Below, in pieces: positions 1 through 9,186 of a stretch of DNA of 64,000 nt. Every line of letters begins with the position of its first letter. The stretch's first letter is position 1. Source of the stretch: Deltaproteobacteria bacterium. Lineage in GTDB: Bacteria > Desulfobacterota > Syntrophobacteria > Syntrophobacterales > Thermodesulforhabdaceae. The stretch covers positions 1 through 64,000 of the forward strand of contig JAFDGW010000017.1 in assembly GCA_019309115.1 (NCBI GenBank). Reading direction: 5' to 3'. The translations under genes were made by a program, and so were the position numbers. The notes below the pieces were generated by a model that saw only the letters and a list, made by a program, of their open reading frames with translations, was not told where the DNA came from and searched no databases.

Positions 1-37
1 TTAAAGCTGAAACTTGTGGATTTAATTTACAAAGTAT

Positions 38-86
38 TCCCCAAGTCCTTATGGATAGGGGATAGTAAGCAGGATTTATATCCTGC
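38..86. other. two serial stem-loops with identical TTAT loops
   Basis: Two hairpins stand in series. The first pairs TCCCC (38-42) with GGGGA (58-62) around an inner TCC/GGA stem. The second pairs GCAGGAT (69-75) with ATCCTGC (80-86). Both have the loop TTAT on the plus strand. A third, longer hairpin follows at 98-142. The set could be the 3' part of a structured RNA or the untranslated tail of a gene lying left of the window. I do not recognise an RNA family. Confidence 0.35.
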
Positions 87-97
87 AGGGTGGACGG

Positions 98-145
98 AAA
101 TACTACTTCAGATGCATACATTTGAAAACTGAAGTAGTATTTTTA
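98..145. terminator. intrinsic terminator, possibly bidirectional
   Basis: A perfect 14-bp stem (98-111 with 129-142, arm AAATACTACTTCAG) surrounds a 17-nt loop. On the plus strand it is followed by five T, the shape of a Rho-independent terminator for a gene entering from the left. On the minus strand it lies about 30 nt past the stop of the UPF0182 gene but has a shorter T-run, so it may serve both directions. Confidence 0.65.
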
Positions 146-173
146 CGAACCTAATGAAACACCTGCTCTCTGG

Positions 174-2783
174 TTATGGTGTCTTCTTTCCAGAGAATTT
201 TTCTATCCTTTTGCGAAACATTTCTTCTCTGGTGCGCAACCTTTCGGACAACTTGGATATTGCCAGCTCCAGGTTTACGTCCATAACGACCGTGTCTTCG
301 TAAGCCACTATAAGGCGCTTTAGTTCTGGAATTTTGAGCCGAGTTGATGCCTTGAGATAGACTGGTTGAATGTACAGGACAGAACCACCGTGAGGTAAGA
401 TTATCATCTTACCTCGTTCAACTTCCGAACCTATCTGATTCCAGAGTGTGAACTGCTGGGACACATAGGTGTCCTGATCAATGAGCGCGTTTATCTGCGA
501 AGGACCGTAAACCTGGATGTCTTTGGGAAAAGCAAATACTACGATCTTTCCATAACGGGAGCCATCGCACGATACGGTGGCTATTGCCCTTAAAGTATCC
601 AGCCCTCTGGGGCTGAAAGGTTGAACAAGTAGGAATTCGAATTCTGCTGGATTCAGCAGGTTCAGTGTAAGGTAATAAGGCGTTATGATCTGCTCTTTGT
701 CGCCCTTGAAAATTCTAGCAAACCTCCATGCATCTTCCTGTTTATAAAAGGTTTCCGGGTTCTTTTGATGGTAGCGTGCAAATACTCGCATCTGAATTTC
801 AAACAAATCCTTCGGATAACGAACATGCTGCTTCAACTGGGGATCCATTTGGTCTCTATTCTTAAAAAGTCCTGGATAAGCCCTGGCATAAGCCCTAATG
901 ATGGGATCCTTTTCGTCCCAGATGTAATAGTCAACCGTGCCGTTGTAGGCATCAACGACTATTTTCACGCTATTTCTGACATAATTAAAGCCACCTTTGC
1001 CGTATGGCTTTGCGTTCGGGTAAAATTTCGAAACCGTGTAGGCGTCCTGAATCCAGAATATGCCTTTTGGTGTCACAACCACGTAAGGATCACGATCGAG
1101 AATAAGGAAAGGTGTAATTGTCGCAATTCTGTCGATAATATTGCGCCTGAAAAGCACCCTGGATTCCTTGTTAGTCTTGGTTGTGAAGAAGATATTGCGG
1201 TCCTTAAAGTAGATCGAAAAGATAATCTTTCTGAAAAGTGAGGAAACGGATACGCCGCCTCTACCAGAATAGTTTTCCGGTATTACCTTTTCCCCCTGAG
1301 GGTATCCCATTTCTCCCAGATCGTTAGGGGCAATGATATAGGTGTACTTGCCGGTGCCGTAGTAAATTGCTGGTCGTTTTGTCCGGATTCCGTAGTCCGA
1401 CTTTGGTGGGATATCTTTCAGAAACCAGGTTATCGGTTCTTCTCCACCCTGTACAGCAGGTGTCATAACTGCTCCGTGACCGTGAGTATACTTCATGTGC
1501 AGATTCACCCAGTTACGGGCATTTTCAGGAAGCTGACTCAGTACGAGTTCCCTTGCACCCACGAAGACCTGCTGATAAAGGCCGTTTATCGTGTATCTAT
1601 CAACGTCCACGTCCGTGAAGTCATAGTATGGCCTTATGCCCTGAAGCTGTTTGTAAACATCGTGCAACATTTCTTTATCCCAGACGGGCACGTTACGGAC
1701 AACGTTTTCGAGTTCTTCAGACAGGGTGAACAGTGCCTTACTGGATGGTCTGTATTCGCGGATTTTTACACCAGTCAGCCCATAAGCCTGAAGGGTAGCC
1801 TTTATGGAACGCTCTATGTACTTGCTTTCCCTAGATATCTCATTTGGCTTCACCACATATTTTTGAACCCTGGTTTCCAGGAAGTGCGTAGATTTTATTC
1901 CGTAAACGAGCAGGAAAAGCACCGCTGAAGCCAAAGTGTATTTCCACCCGCGACCGGTATTTACGAAGACTAGCAAGGCAATTAATGTCACCAGCAGCAG
2001 GAAAACACTGAGCCATATCAACGGCGCGGTTACATTCATTTCCACGAACCCCGGCCCGTAAAAGGCTTTATGGGCTTTATAAACGAGTTCGTAACGCTCC
2101 AGCAGAAAATTTCCAATGGCCAATAAGAATAACACCGTTGTCAATACGCTCAAATGTAGCTTTACCATTCGAGGTATTTGAAAATTTTCTGTTTGTTTTT
2201 TTAGCAGAGCGATTTCCATCCCGTACAATACGAAGGTGGCCCCAAAAAGAACGGCAAAGCTGATAAAAAGCCGCATTTGGATCATGCGGAAAACGGGCAA
2301 AGTGAAGAGGAAAAAGCTGACATCTTTGCCGTAAATCGGATCGAGCAGACCGGCCTTTGGCGCAAAGATAAAAAGCAGTGTCGTTTCCCACTGACGGAAG
2401 AGCGGATATGCCAGGATGAGAGCAAGTACAATGGATAGAGGGGTGTATATTCTCATAGAACCCCTACGAAAATTCGTGATCAGTGAAGCAATCTTGTGAT
2501 CCGATTCCGATTTGCCCGCTGCTGACTGCGGTCTTTTTAAGAAACGGGAAGCAATCCAGAAGTTGCAGAAGAATATGACAAAGAACACCAGGGAGAAGCC
2601 TCCGAGAATCACGTATTTGTACAATGCCCTTTGCCAAAAGTAAGTTCCATAACCGAGTGATTTGAACCACCAGGAGTCAACAACAAAATCCAAAAACAAG
2701 AAGTGGAACGCGACATAAAGTGCAGCAAGAAGAAGCAGGGACGTTAAGCCAAACCCAAGTTTTTGCTTGATCCTTTTGATCAT
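174..2783 (-). CDS. UPF0182 family integral membrane protein
   Basis: This 869-residue protein has about seven hydrophobic segments in its first 300 residues, including one at residues 13-32, and a large, mostly soluble C-terminal part. That is the layout of the UPF0182 family (COG1615), whose function is unknown. Members are typically about 900 residues, so it is near full length. The ATG start is preceded by AAGGAGT at good spacing. It is transcribed divergently from cbiC and stands alone, with a terminator-like hairpin just past its stop. Family assignment is confident; no role can be inferred from the neighbours. Confidence 0.85.
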   Translation of the reverse strand: MIKRIKQKLGFGLTSLLLLAALYVAFHFLFLDFVVDSWWFKSLGYGTYFWQRALYKYVILGGFSLVFFVIFFCNFWIASRFLKRPQSAAGKSESDHKIASLITNFRRGSMRIYTPLSIVLALILAYPLFRQWETTLLFIFAPKAGLLDPIYGKDVSFFLFTLPVFRMIQMRLFISFAVLFGATFVLYGMEIALLKKQTENFQIPRMVKLHLSVLTTVLFLLAIGNFLLERYELVYKAHKAFYGPGFVEMNVTAPLIWLSVFLLLVTLIALLVFVNTGRGWKYTLASAVLFLLVYGIKSTHFLETRVQKYVVKPNEISRESKYIERSIKATLQAYGLTGVKIREYRPSSKALFTLSEELENVVRNVPVWDKEMLHDVYKQLQGIRPYYDFTDVDVDRYTINGLYQQVFVGARELVLSQLPENARNWVNLHMKYTHGHGAVMTPAVQGGEEPITWFLKDIPPKSDYGIRTKRPAIYYGTGKYTYIIAPNDLGEMGYPQGEKVIPENYSGRGGVSVSSLFRKIIFSIYFKDRNIFFTTKTNKESRVLFRRNIIDRIATITPFLILDRDPYVVVTPKGIFWIQDAYTVSKFYPNAKPYGKGGFNYVRNSVKIVVDAYNGTVDYYIWDEKDPIIRAYARAYPGLFKNRDQMDPQLKQHVRYPKDLFEIQMRVFARYHQKNPETFYKQEDAWRFARIFKGDKEQIITPYYLTLNLLNPAEFEFLLVQPFSPRGLDTLRAIATVSCDGSRYGKIVVFAFPKDIQVYGPSQINALIDQDTYVSQQFTLWNQIGSEVERGKMIILPHGGSVLYIQPVYLKASTRLKIPELKRLIVAYEDTVVMDVNLELAISKLSERLRTREEMFRKRIEKFSGKKTP

Positions 2784-2880
2784 AGGTTTTACTCCTTAGC
2801 TAGTAAGTTTTACACCGAAAGTAACTGTTTACGATATATGTAAAAGATGGAAAAAGCAATGTTGGCGACGAAAGAGGAAG

Positions 2881-2997
2881 ATGTCCAAGAAGGCCAATGA
2901 AATGAATGATGCGGTAGCACATGCGTCGGCGCACGGTGAGTTTTCTAACCCAGTTGCTGTAAGGAGGCAAGATGGTAGTAAGTATGAAGGAAGGTGA
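2881..2997 (+). CDS. possible 38-residue leader ORF upstream of cbiC
   Basis: An ATG-started ORF of 38 codons begins directly after AGAGGAAG, overlaps the first 26 nt of cbiC in another frame and ends at TGA 2995-2997. The translation begins MSKKANEMND and has no similarity I recognise. It might be a translationally coupled leader peptide or simply chance. The Shine-Dalgarno-like string is very close to the ATG, which argues against it. Confidence 0.2.
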   Translation: MSKKANEMNDAVAHASAHGEFSNPVAVRRQDGSKYEGR

Positions 2998-3643
2998 AAT
3001 AACCGACGAAGTCAGGGTTGGGCTTGTTGCTAGAGGACAGTCTATTGAAGAAGATAGCTTTCGCATAATTGAACAGGAAGTTGGAAATCACGGTTTTTCT
3101 CCGGACGAATGGCTTATCGTGCGGAGAGTTATTCACACGACGGGCGATCTAGAATACGCCGAAATAATAAAATTATCGTCGCATGCGGTTAAGGTTGGAA
3201 TCAGGGCGCTGAAGGGTGGAGCTTCAATTTTTACCGATACTCGCATGGTGGAGGTTGGTCTTTCTCCGTGGAGACTTGAATGGTTTGGGAATAAAGTAAT
3301 AACGCCGATCAGGGATCCTTTGTCCCAGCAAAAGGCCGAGCTTTGGGGCACTACTCGCACAGCGGCAGCTTTCCGAATGGTCGCCGAAAAGTTGAATGGG
3401 GCAATTGTTGCCATCGGCAATGCACCAACGGCGCTCATTGAAGTGCTGAGGCTTATTGAAGAAGGTCTGAGGCCTGCTTTAATAATCGGTGTGCCTGTCG
3501 GCTTTGTTCAGGCCTTTGAATCCAAGGAGCTTCTGGCCAATCAGGAAATGGTGCCGTACATAACTACTTTGAGCAGAAAAGGAGGTAGCGCCGTAGCAGT
3601 GGCAATCCTTCACGGATTGATGGAATGCGCCAGATCCGCCTAA
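2972..3643 (+). CDS. cbiC: precorrin-8X / cobalt-precorrin-8 methylmutase
   Basis: The 223-residue protein matches the CbiC/CobH family, which moves a methyl group from C-11 to C-12 in corrin ring synthesis, forming (cobyrinate) hydrogenobyrinate-type products. The catalytic histidine is in RVIHTTGD (His55), and the Gly/Ala-rich C-terminal half fits the family. A GGAGG sits 5-9 nt before the ATG. Its stop lies inside the start of the next gene, an importer permease (19-bp overlap), so the three genes form one coupled transcript. That links a B12 synthesis step to a metal-chelate or corrinoid importer. No other cobalamin genes are in the window. Confidence 0.88.
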   Translation: MVVSMKEGEITDEVRVGLVARGQSIEEDSFRIIEQEVGNHGFSPDEWLIVRRVIHTTGDLEYAEIIKLSSHAVKVGIRALKGGASIFTDTRMVEVGLSPWRLEWFGNKVITPIRDPLSQQKAELWGTTRTAAAFRMVAEKLNGAIVAIGNAPTALIEVLRLIEEGLRPALIIGVPVGFVQAFESKELLANQEMVPYITTLSRKGGSAVAVAILHGLMECARSA

Positions 3644-4683
3644 ACAGGTTTTCAAACAGGGATTTGGCAATTGGCGTTGCCCTGACTCTTTTGTTGCTGG
3701 TCACTGCGGTCTTTTCTCTCACTGTTGGTGCCGTTTCTATACCGCTTTCCACAATTGTTAAGATTGTACTGCCTCATCATCGAGGCGATGTTAAGGTCGA
3801 TGAGGGACTTTATTACATCGTTGTTAATCTCAGGCTGGCCAGAATAGTTCTTGCCATGGTTGTAGGAGCATCTCTTGCCCTTGCCGGTGTCGTGTATCAG
3901 GGCATTTTGCTAAATCCCCTGGCCGACCCATACACCCTTGGCGTGTCAACCGGTGCGGCTTTTGGTGCTTCTCTGGCAATACTTTTCGGATCCGGCAACT
4001 GGACCTTTTTGGGATTCGGCATTTTGCCTCTTGCTGCTTTTGTAGGTGCCCTTTTTGCTCTCATCGTCGTCTATGGCCTCGGCCACATTGATGGTCGCCT
4101 GCACCCTACCACTCTGATTTTAGCCGGAATCATCGTTTCTACATTCCTCTCGGCGGGGATCAGTCTCCTGAAAAGCCTGCACGAAGAGTCCGTTTCAGCT
4201 ATTGTATTCTGGATTATGGGGTCACTTTCCGGCAAAGGATGGAATCACTGCCTGGTAATGCTACCCTATTTTGTGGTTTGTTCCATCATTGTCTTTTTTT
4301 ATTCTAGGGAGCTGGATCTTTTAGCCCTCGGTGACGTTCATGCTCATCACCTCGGGGTTTCCGTTGGCAGAGTTAGAATAATATTGCTTTCCACTGCTTC
4401 TCTCATCACGGCAGCGGCCGTTTCCCTTACCGGTATTATTGGCTTTGTGGGGCTAGTTGTGCCCCACATTGTAAGGTTCATGGTGGGCCCAAGGCATCAT
4501 AAACTACTTTTTTACTCCTTTTTTGCCGGCGCGGTTTTGCTTGTCGGTGCGGACACGGTGGCCAGAACCATACTTGGGCAAGGGCAGGAACTTCCCGTTG
4601 GTGTGGTTACAGCTCTGATAGGAGGTCCCTTCTTTTGCGTGATCCTATTTACAAGAAAAAAGCAGATGGGAATATCGTCCTGA
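3625..4683 (+). CDS. FecCD/BtuC-type ABC importer permease
   Basis: A 352-residue polytopic membrane protein of the FecCD family, with the usual run of about ten hydrophobic helices and the family signature GIIGFVGLVVPH near residue 270. Such permeases work as dimers and pass siderophores, haem or vitamin B12 across the inner membrane. It overlaps cbiC by 19 bp and the ATPase gene by 49 bp. No substrate-binding protein is encoded nearby, so this importer must use one from elsewhere. The cbiC neighbour suggests a corrinoid or cobalt-chelate substrate, but iron-siderophore is not excluded. Confidence 0.88.
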   Translation: MRQIRLNRFSNRDLAIGVALTLLLLVTAVFSLTVGAVSIPLSTIVKIVLPHHRGDVKVDEGLYYIVVNLRLARIVLAMVVGASLALAGVVYQGILLNPLADPYTLGVSTGAAFGASLAILFGSGNWTFLGFGILPLAAFVGALFALIVVYGLGHIDGRLHPTTLILAGIIVSTFLSAGISLLKSLHEESVSAIVFWIMGSLSGKGWNHCLVMLPYFVVCSIIVFFYSRELDLLALGDVHAHHLGVSVGRVRIILLSTASLITAAAVSLTGIIGFVGLVVPHIVRFMVGPRHHKLLFYSFFAGAVLLVGADTVARTILGQGQELPVGVVTALIGGPFFCVILFTRKKQMGISS

Positions 4684-5498
4684 GTCTTCAATATGTCTGC
4701 GCAGGATATGGAAATCGGTTTCGGCTGCGAAATATAACCTTTTCTCTGCAGAGAGGTTGCTTCCTCGGAATTCTAGGACCCAACGGCTCGGGAAAGACGA
4801 CGCTTTTAAATACCCTGTGCGGTGTGGTTCCCCTGCAATCCGGAAAGATTGAGCTTTTCGGGAAGCCTCTGCAAACTTATTCTGGAAAGAAGCGCGCCGC
4901 CCTAATGGCCGTTCTTGCTCAGGACACAGCCATACACTTTCCCTTTAGATGTTCTGATGTTGTGTGGATGGGCAGGTTTCCGCACAGAAAAAGGTTTCAA
5001 CCTCCTGGGGAAGATGACATCCGGGCAGTTAATTGGGCCATGAAGGTTACAGAAACAGAGACGCTGGCGGAGCGGCTGATAACAGAGGTAAGTGGAGGGG
5101 AAAGGCAAAGGGTAATGCTGGCAAGGGTGTTGGCGCAGAAGACCCCAATCCTCTTACTTGATGAGCCGACATCTGCCATGGATGTACGATGGACATTGAG
5201 AACCTTCGGGCTTCTTAAAGAACTTTGTCAAAAGGACGGCGCTACCGTAATAGCAATAATGCACGACATTAACATGGCTGCCCTGTTTTGTGATTTGCTT
5301 CTGTTTCTGAAAAATGGTGAGATGCTGGGTATGGGCGCTGTTCAGGATGTTCTAAGTGTTGATGTGCTTGAAGAAGTTTACGGAACGAAGGCTTTTGTTT
5401 ATCAGCCCGATGGGCTAGGGCGTCCTCAGGTGATCTTTCCGCCTGAGCCTGATCCGTACTATTTCGGGGCTGGCTCCGAATCGAGTGAAAATACTTGA
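4635..5498 (+). CDS. ABC importer ATP-binding protein (BtuD/FepC type)
   Basis: A 287-residue ABC ATPase. It has Walker A GPNGSGKTT (48-56), signature SGGERQ (from about 153), Walker B ILLLDEP (172-178) and the H-loop His210. The start is a TTG, chosen because AGGAGG lies 9 nt upstream and no in-frame ATG follows before the conserved domain. It would energise the FecCD permease it overlaps. Its last 84 bp overlap, tail to tail, the end of the metallophosphoesterase fusion gene on the other strand. Confidence 0.88.
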   Translation: MRDPIYKKKADGNIVLSLQYVCAGYGNRFRLRNITFSLQRGCFLGILGPNGSGKTTLLNTLCGVVPLQSGKIELFGKPLQTYSGKKRAALMAVLAQDTAIHFPFRCSDVVWMGRFPHRKRFQPPGEDDIRAVNWAMKVTETETLAERLITEVSGGERQRVMLARVLAQKTPILLLDEPTSAMDVRWTLRTFGLLKELCQKDGATVIAIMHDINMAALFCDLLLFLKNGEMLGMGAVQDVLSVDVLEEVYGTKAFVYQPDGLGRPQVIFPPEPDPYYFGAGSESSENT

Positions 5499-6842
5499 CG
5501 AGCCAACACCTGAGCTTGTGTATCCTACCATGTTGTCGTATTTCCAGAGTCCGTGAGCAAAACGTCTGCCGGTACGGCTATGAGTAAAAACGGGTCCAAT
5601 GCGAGGAATTTGAATCTGGCCCGCATGGGTATGCCCGCAAATGTAGAGGTCAATTCCCATCCGTGCAGCTTCTCTGTATACTTCTGGCGAATGGGAAACT
5701 AGTATTGTGAAAGTGCCTTTCGGTATTCCTTGAATAGCCTTAGCTATGTCGTGGCATTTGTAATAATGAGGATCGTCAATTCCAGCGATGGCAATTTTTG
5801 ATGCTCCTCGAGAAATTATACTATGATCGTTTATAAGAAAAATAATTCCGTGGGCTTCCAGTTCAAAGGCCATTTCAATGCAGTCGTGGTTTCCAAGCAC
5901 GGCTAATACGCCATTTTTGCTTCGAGACTTTAAAACTGGAGCAAGCTTGACCATTCTGGAAAGTGCCTCCCAGGGAGTGCCAACAGTGTCGAAGCGGTAA
6001 TCGCCGCCTAGTACAACCAGATCGGCGGGAGTAGTTTTCCGCAGTACTTCTGCAAGCCGGCTGGACAATGCTTCGTGAGCGTCTATGTGCAGGTCAGACA
6101 TGAATAGGATTTCGTAGCCGTCAAAATCCGCTGGCAGGTGGGGAAACCAGACTTCTACTACCCGTTCCTTAATTACAAGAGCATTTCGTATGCCAATTTC
6201 GTACAAGCCCGTCACGCGAAGTATGCCATAAAGAACAAGGTGATAGTATATTGCATCTTCGAAGTTTAATAGTCTGCTAAAGGCATTATGATAAGGTTGG
6301 CAGGATTTCCATTCTCTCAGTCGTGTCCGTGGCGTCAACGGCCGTGGATATTTGGGAGATGGTGGGTTAAGTATTGTTTTTTTGAAAAATATGGAACCCT
6401 GGTATGCGCCAGCAATAAAGAAAACCGTTGCACATATGAGCCATTTCCAGCTCATTTGCTCCAGGTGTTTCCAGTACAGCAAGGGAAGGAAGGACTCAAA
6501 AAACTGATCAATTCCGAAAACAACGGTTCCGCTAGGTAGATTCAAGCGCCTTTTAAAAAAACTGGTTATGAGATCCCCAAACATGGCCAGGCTACCCATT
6601 ATGGTGCCTTCAATTGTGGAAAAGCTAAACATAGGTGCACTAACAGCTGCACCACATAGGGCACCTATTACGCCCCTGATGGTTTTGTGGTTTCCCAACC
6701 AAGGTTTTCCGTCCGGAAATGTTCTGTGTTTGTCAAGCGGTGTGTCCCACCGGTTATTTAGGAGCACTGCTAGGAAGGGCGGAATGAAGTTGATAAGCCA
6801 CAGAAAGACCACGATGTTCAGTGTTGCGATGAGGTTCTTCAT
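5415..6842 (-). CDS. fusion of CDP-archaeol-synthase-like membrane domain and metallophosphoesterase
   Basis: This 475-residue protein has two parts. Residues 1-160 are hydrophobic and carry the motifs of the CarS/DUF46 (CDP-archaeol synthase-like) family: DKHRTFPDGKPWLGNHKTIRG-type sequence at 38-58 and GDLITSFFKRR at 89-99 with a following DQFFE. Residues 240-475 are a calcineurin-like metallophosphoesterase of the YkuE type, with SDLH (249-252), GGDY (279-282), GNHD (317-320), a SHSPE motif and CGHTHAGQ. The first domain is known for transferring CMP to a lipid alcohol, the second for hydrolysing phosphoesters, for example in lipid A synthesis (LpxG/LpxH-like). A membrane-lipid role is inferred. 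It starts 7 nt after the exchanger gene, in one operon. Confidence 0.82.
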   Translation of the reverse strand: MKNLIATLNIVVFLWLINFIPPFLAVLLNNRWDTPLDKHRTFPDGKPWLGNHKTIRGVIGALCGAAVSAPMFSFSTIEGTIMGSLAMFGDLITSFFKRRLNLPSGTVVFGIDQFFESFLPLLYWKHLEQMSWKWLICATVFFIAGAYQGSIFFKKTILNPPSPKYPRPLTPRTRLREWKSCQPYHNAFSRLLNFEDAIYYHLVLYGILRVTGLYEIGIRNALVIKERVVEVWFPHLPADFDGYEILFMSDLHIDAHEALSSRLAEVLRKTTPADLVVLGGDYRFDTVGTPWEALSRMVKLAPVLKSRSKNGVLAVLGNHDCIEMAFELEAHGIIFLINDHSIISRGASKIAIAGIDDPHYYKCHDIAKAIQGIPKGTFTILVSHSPEVYREAARMGIDLYICGHTHAGQIQIPRIGPVFTHSRTGRRFAHGLWKYDNMVGYTSSGVGSSSIFTRFGASPEIVRIRLRRKDHLRTP

Positions 6843-6849
6843 GGTACCG

Positions 6850-7827
6850 TTAGAATCCCAGTTTCCCTCCCGCGAAAATAAAGATCATGTAAGCGCAGTA
6901 AATAAACAATAGGACACCAGCTTTCCAGCGGGTAATCAAACCTGTTTCATTGTGTTTTGGACGGGCAATGGGCCAGAGCATAAGCGTAATAAGCACCATT
7001 ATCGGAAGGTCTCGGCTCAACGCTTCGGCCGTAACCGGGATAGGACGTGCAAGGGCAGGTATACCCAAAATGGCAAGGCTGTTGAATAAGTTGGATCCAA
7101 CCACGTTTCCAACGGCGATATCGTCTTCCTTTTTTATTATTCCCGCTATGGATGCAGCAAGTTCTGGAAGACTTGTACCAAGAGCCACCAGCGAGAGTCC
7201 AATTATGAGTTCGTTCACCCCGATCCACCGGGCGATCCCAACTCCACCCCACACAAGGGCTCGGCTGCCCCCAGTCAAAACAGCAAGTCCCAGAGCGAGC
7301 TTTATTATTATCCCCCAGATCCCGTCGGCCGCATTTTCCAAAGGAATGTCTTTTAGGAAAGATTTTGCAATTTCGGAGTCTCTGGCACTTTTGATCATCC
7401 AGCCGATAAAAGCCACAAGCCCTCCGCAGAGAAGCCCACCCTCAATTCTGCCAAATTTGCCGTTCAGCGCCATAAGCCACACTATAATAGAAACCGCCAC
7501 CAAAAACGGATATTCACGACGCATCATGGACACGTTGGTTGTGAGTGGTTTGAAAAGAGCGGCTATTCCCAGAATAAGGCAGATGTTGGCTATGTTACTA
7601 CCGACCACGTTTCCTACGGCAACCGACGGATGACCAGTAAGACTTGCCATAAGCGTTGTGACCAGTTCTGGCATTGATGTGCCGAAGGATACAACCGTAA
7701 GTCCAATGATCAATGGCGATATGTTAAATCGTCTGGCAAGCCGAACCGCGCTTTCAATAAAGCGATCTGCTCCCCATACAAGCCCGACAATACCTGTTGC
7801 GACCGCGGCAAAGTATCCCACTACCAT
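6850..7827 (-). CDS. Na+/Ca2+ exchanger family cation antiporter
   Basis: A 325-residue membrane protein made of two inverted Na_Ca_ex repeats. Each carries the ion-binding alpha repeat: GTSMPEL followed by GNVVGSNIAN in the first half, and GTSLPEL followed by GNVVGSNLFNS in the second. This is the bacterial YrbG/CaxA-like family that exchanges calcium for sodium or protons at the inner membrane. It is the first gene of a two-gene minus-strand operon with the lipid-enzyme fusion. Its start is about 105 bp from the divergent radical SAM gene, so that gap must hold both promoters. Confidence 0.9.
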   Translation of the reverse strand: MVVGYFAAVATGIVGLVWGADRFIESAVRLARRFNISPLIIGLTVVSFGTSMPELVTTLMASLTGHPSVAVGNVVGSNIANICLILGIAALFKPLTTNVSMMRREYPFLVAVSIIVWLMALNGKFGRIEGGLLCGGLVAFIGWMIKSARDSEIAKSFLKDIPLENAADGIWGIIIKLALGLAVLTGGSRALVWGGVGIARWIGVNELIIGLSLVALGTSLPELAASIAGIIKKEDDIAVGNVVGSNLFNSLAILGIPALARPIPVTAEALSRDLPIMVLITLMLWPIARPKHNETGLITRWKAGVLLFIYCAYMIFIFAGGKLGF

Positions 7828-7932
7828 AAAATTTCACTCCATCGATTTATCTTGAAAACCTGCTTACTATGGCACAGGATTTTCGCGATTACAAAATCTT
7901 TAGGGTAGCGGGCAACCTGAAAGGGATAGAAA

Positions 7933-9186
7933 GTGAAGGTTTACATTTTGTTCCGAAGCTACCGGTACAATCGCTACAGCATTAACGCTCTGGTAGCAGG
8001 GCTGGAATACCATAACGCGCCGTTTAATGGAATTTGCGAATTCGACAGTCCCGCAGGTATTGCTCAGATGGTGGCAAAACTTTCTGGAAAAAAGATTATC
8101 GCTTATTCTTTTATGTCCCCTCAATGGCGAGAGGTTTCGAAAGAATGGCACTTATTGCAGCGCATTTTGAAAAAACACGATTGCGTCCTCGTGGCAGGAG
8201 GACCTCATCCTTCCGGAGCAGTCAAGAAAGTACTACAAGAGGGGGCAGATTTCGTGTGTGCCGGAACAGGTGAAGGCGCTCTCAGTTACTTTGTAAAACA
8301 CCTTTGTGATGATGGTACTCTTCCAAAAAATTTTTTCTTTCTGGAAAACGATAAGGTGAAGTCAGGCATAGAAAGTGTAGCCGATGATTGGGAATTTATA
8401 CCTCCTTTCTCGAAGCTTTATGGACGATTCGGGCCGATTGAAATAACAAGGGGCTGTCCGTTTCGATGTTCCTATTGTGAAACGCCCGTGCTGAAAGGAA
8501 CCAAAGTTCGCCACAAGGCTCTTGATGTCTTGTTTGATTCCATCAGGCTGATGGTCCAAAAAGGCAAAACCGATGTGCGTTTTATTTCGCCTAATGCCCT
8601 GTCTTATGGTTCTCCTGACGGTCGCATCGTGAACATGGATGCCCTCTATAGCCTGCTTGAAGGCGTGAAGAGAATCCTGCCACCTGAAGGAAGGATTTTT
8701 TTCGGTAGTTTTCCTTCCGAGGTGCGCCCTGAGTTTGTCAATGCCAGCACGGTGCAATTAATGAAGGAATTTTGCAGCAACAGTCAGGTGGTTGTAGGTG
8801 CTCAGAGTGGCAGCGAACGCATGTTGAAAAAAATGCGTCGAGGACACAGTGTTGACGATGTTGTCAAGGCCTGTGAGGAGCTAGTATCGGCTGGTTTCAA
8901 ACCGTCCGTTGATTTCATATTCGGCCTTCCCTATGAAAGCGATGAAGACATGATGGCGAGCCTCAGGCTTATAGAGAAACTGGTTTCTATGGGCGCTAGG
9001 ATTCATGCCCACGCTTTTTTGCCGCTTCCTGGGTCCAGATGGGGAGGCAGAAAGCCGACGTCTATACCATCTTTTGTAAGAAGGCGTCTTGAAAGTCTTA
9101 TAGCCAGTGGTAAACTATTCGGGCAGTGGATGCATCAGGAGCGTATTGGAATGGAGCTAGCTGAACGGGAGGGAGTTGGAAGATGA
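7933..9186 (+). CDS. B12-binding-type radical SAM protein (TIGR04013-like)
   Basis: A 417-residue protein with an N-terminal cobalamin-binding-like Rossmann region (about 1-140, with LVAGGPHPSG near 87-95) and a radical SAM barrel with the 4Fe-4S motif C175-x3-C179-x2-C182. It resembles the TIGR04013/MJ1487 subfamily, whose reaction is not known. I see no canonical DxHxxG cobalamin-ligand motif, so B12 binding is doubtful. The start is GTG with AAGGGA upstream. The stop overlaps the ATG of the flavodoxin gene (ATGA), suggesting the flavodoxin supplies electrons to reduce the cluster; that is an inference. Confidence 0.82.
   Translation: MKVYILFRSYRYNRYSINALVAGLEYHNAPFNGICEFDSPAGIAQMVAKLSGKKIIAYSFMSPQWREVSKEWHLLQRILKKHDCVLVAGGPHPSGAVKKVLQEGADFVCAGTGEGALSYFVKHLCDDGTLPKNFFFLENDKVKSGIESVADDWEFIPPFSKLYGRFGPIEITRGCPFRCSYCETPVLKGTKVRHKALDVLFDSIRLMVQKGKTDVRFISPNALSYGSPDGRIVNMDALYSLLEGVKRILPPEGRIFFGSFPSEVRPEFVNASTVQLMKEFCSNSQVVVGAQSGSERMLKKMRRGHSVDDVVKACEELVSAGFKPSVDFIFGLPYESDEDMMASLRLIEKLVSMGARIHAHAFLPLPGSRWGGRKPTSIPSFVRRRLESLIASGKLFGQWMHQERIGMELAEREGVGR

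Noticed and set aside
2784-2971. Cobalamin riboswitch upstream of cbiC
   Set aside because: I looked for a B12-box-like element and a matching set of helices in this gap and found neither.
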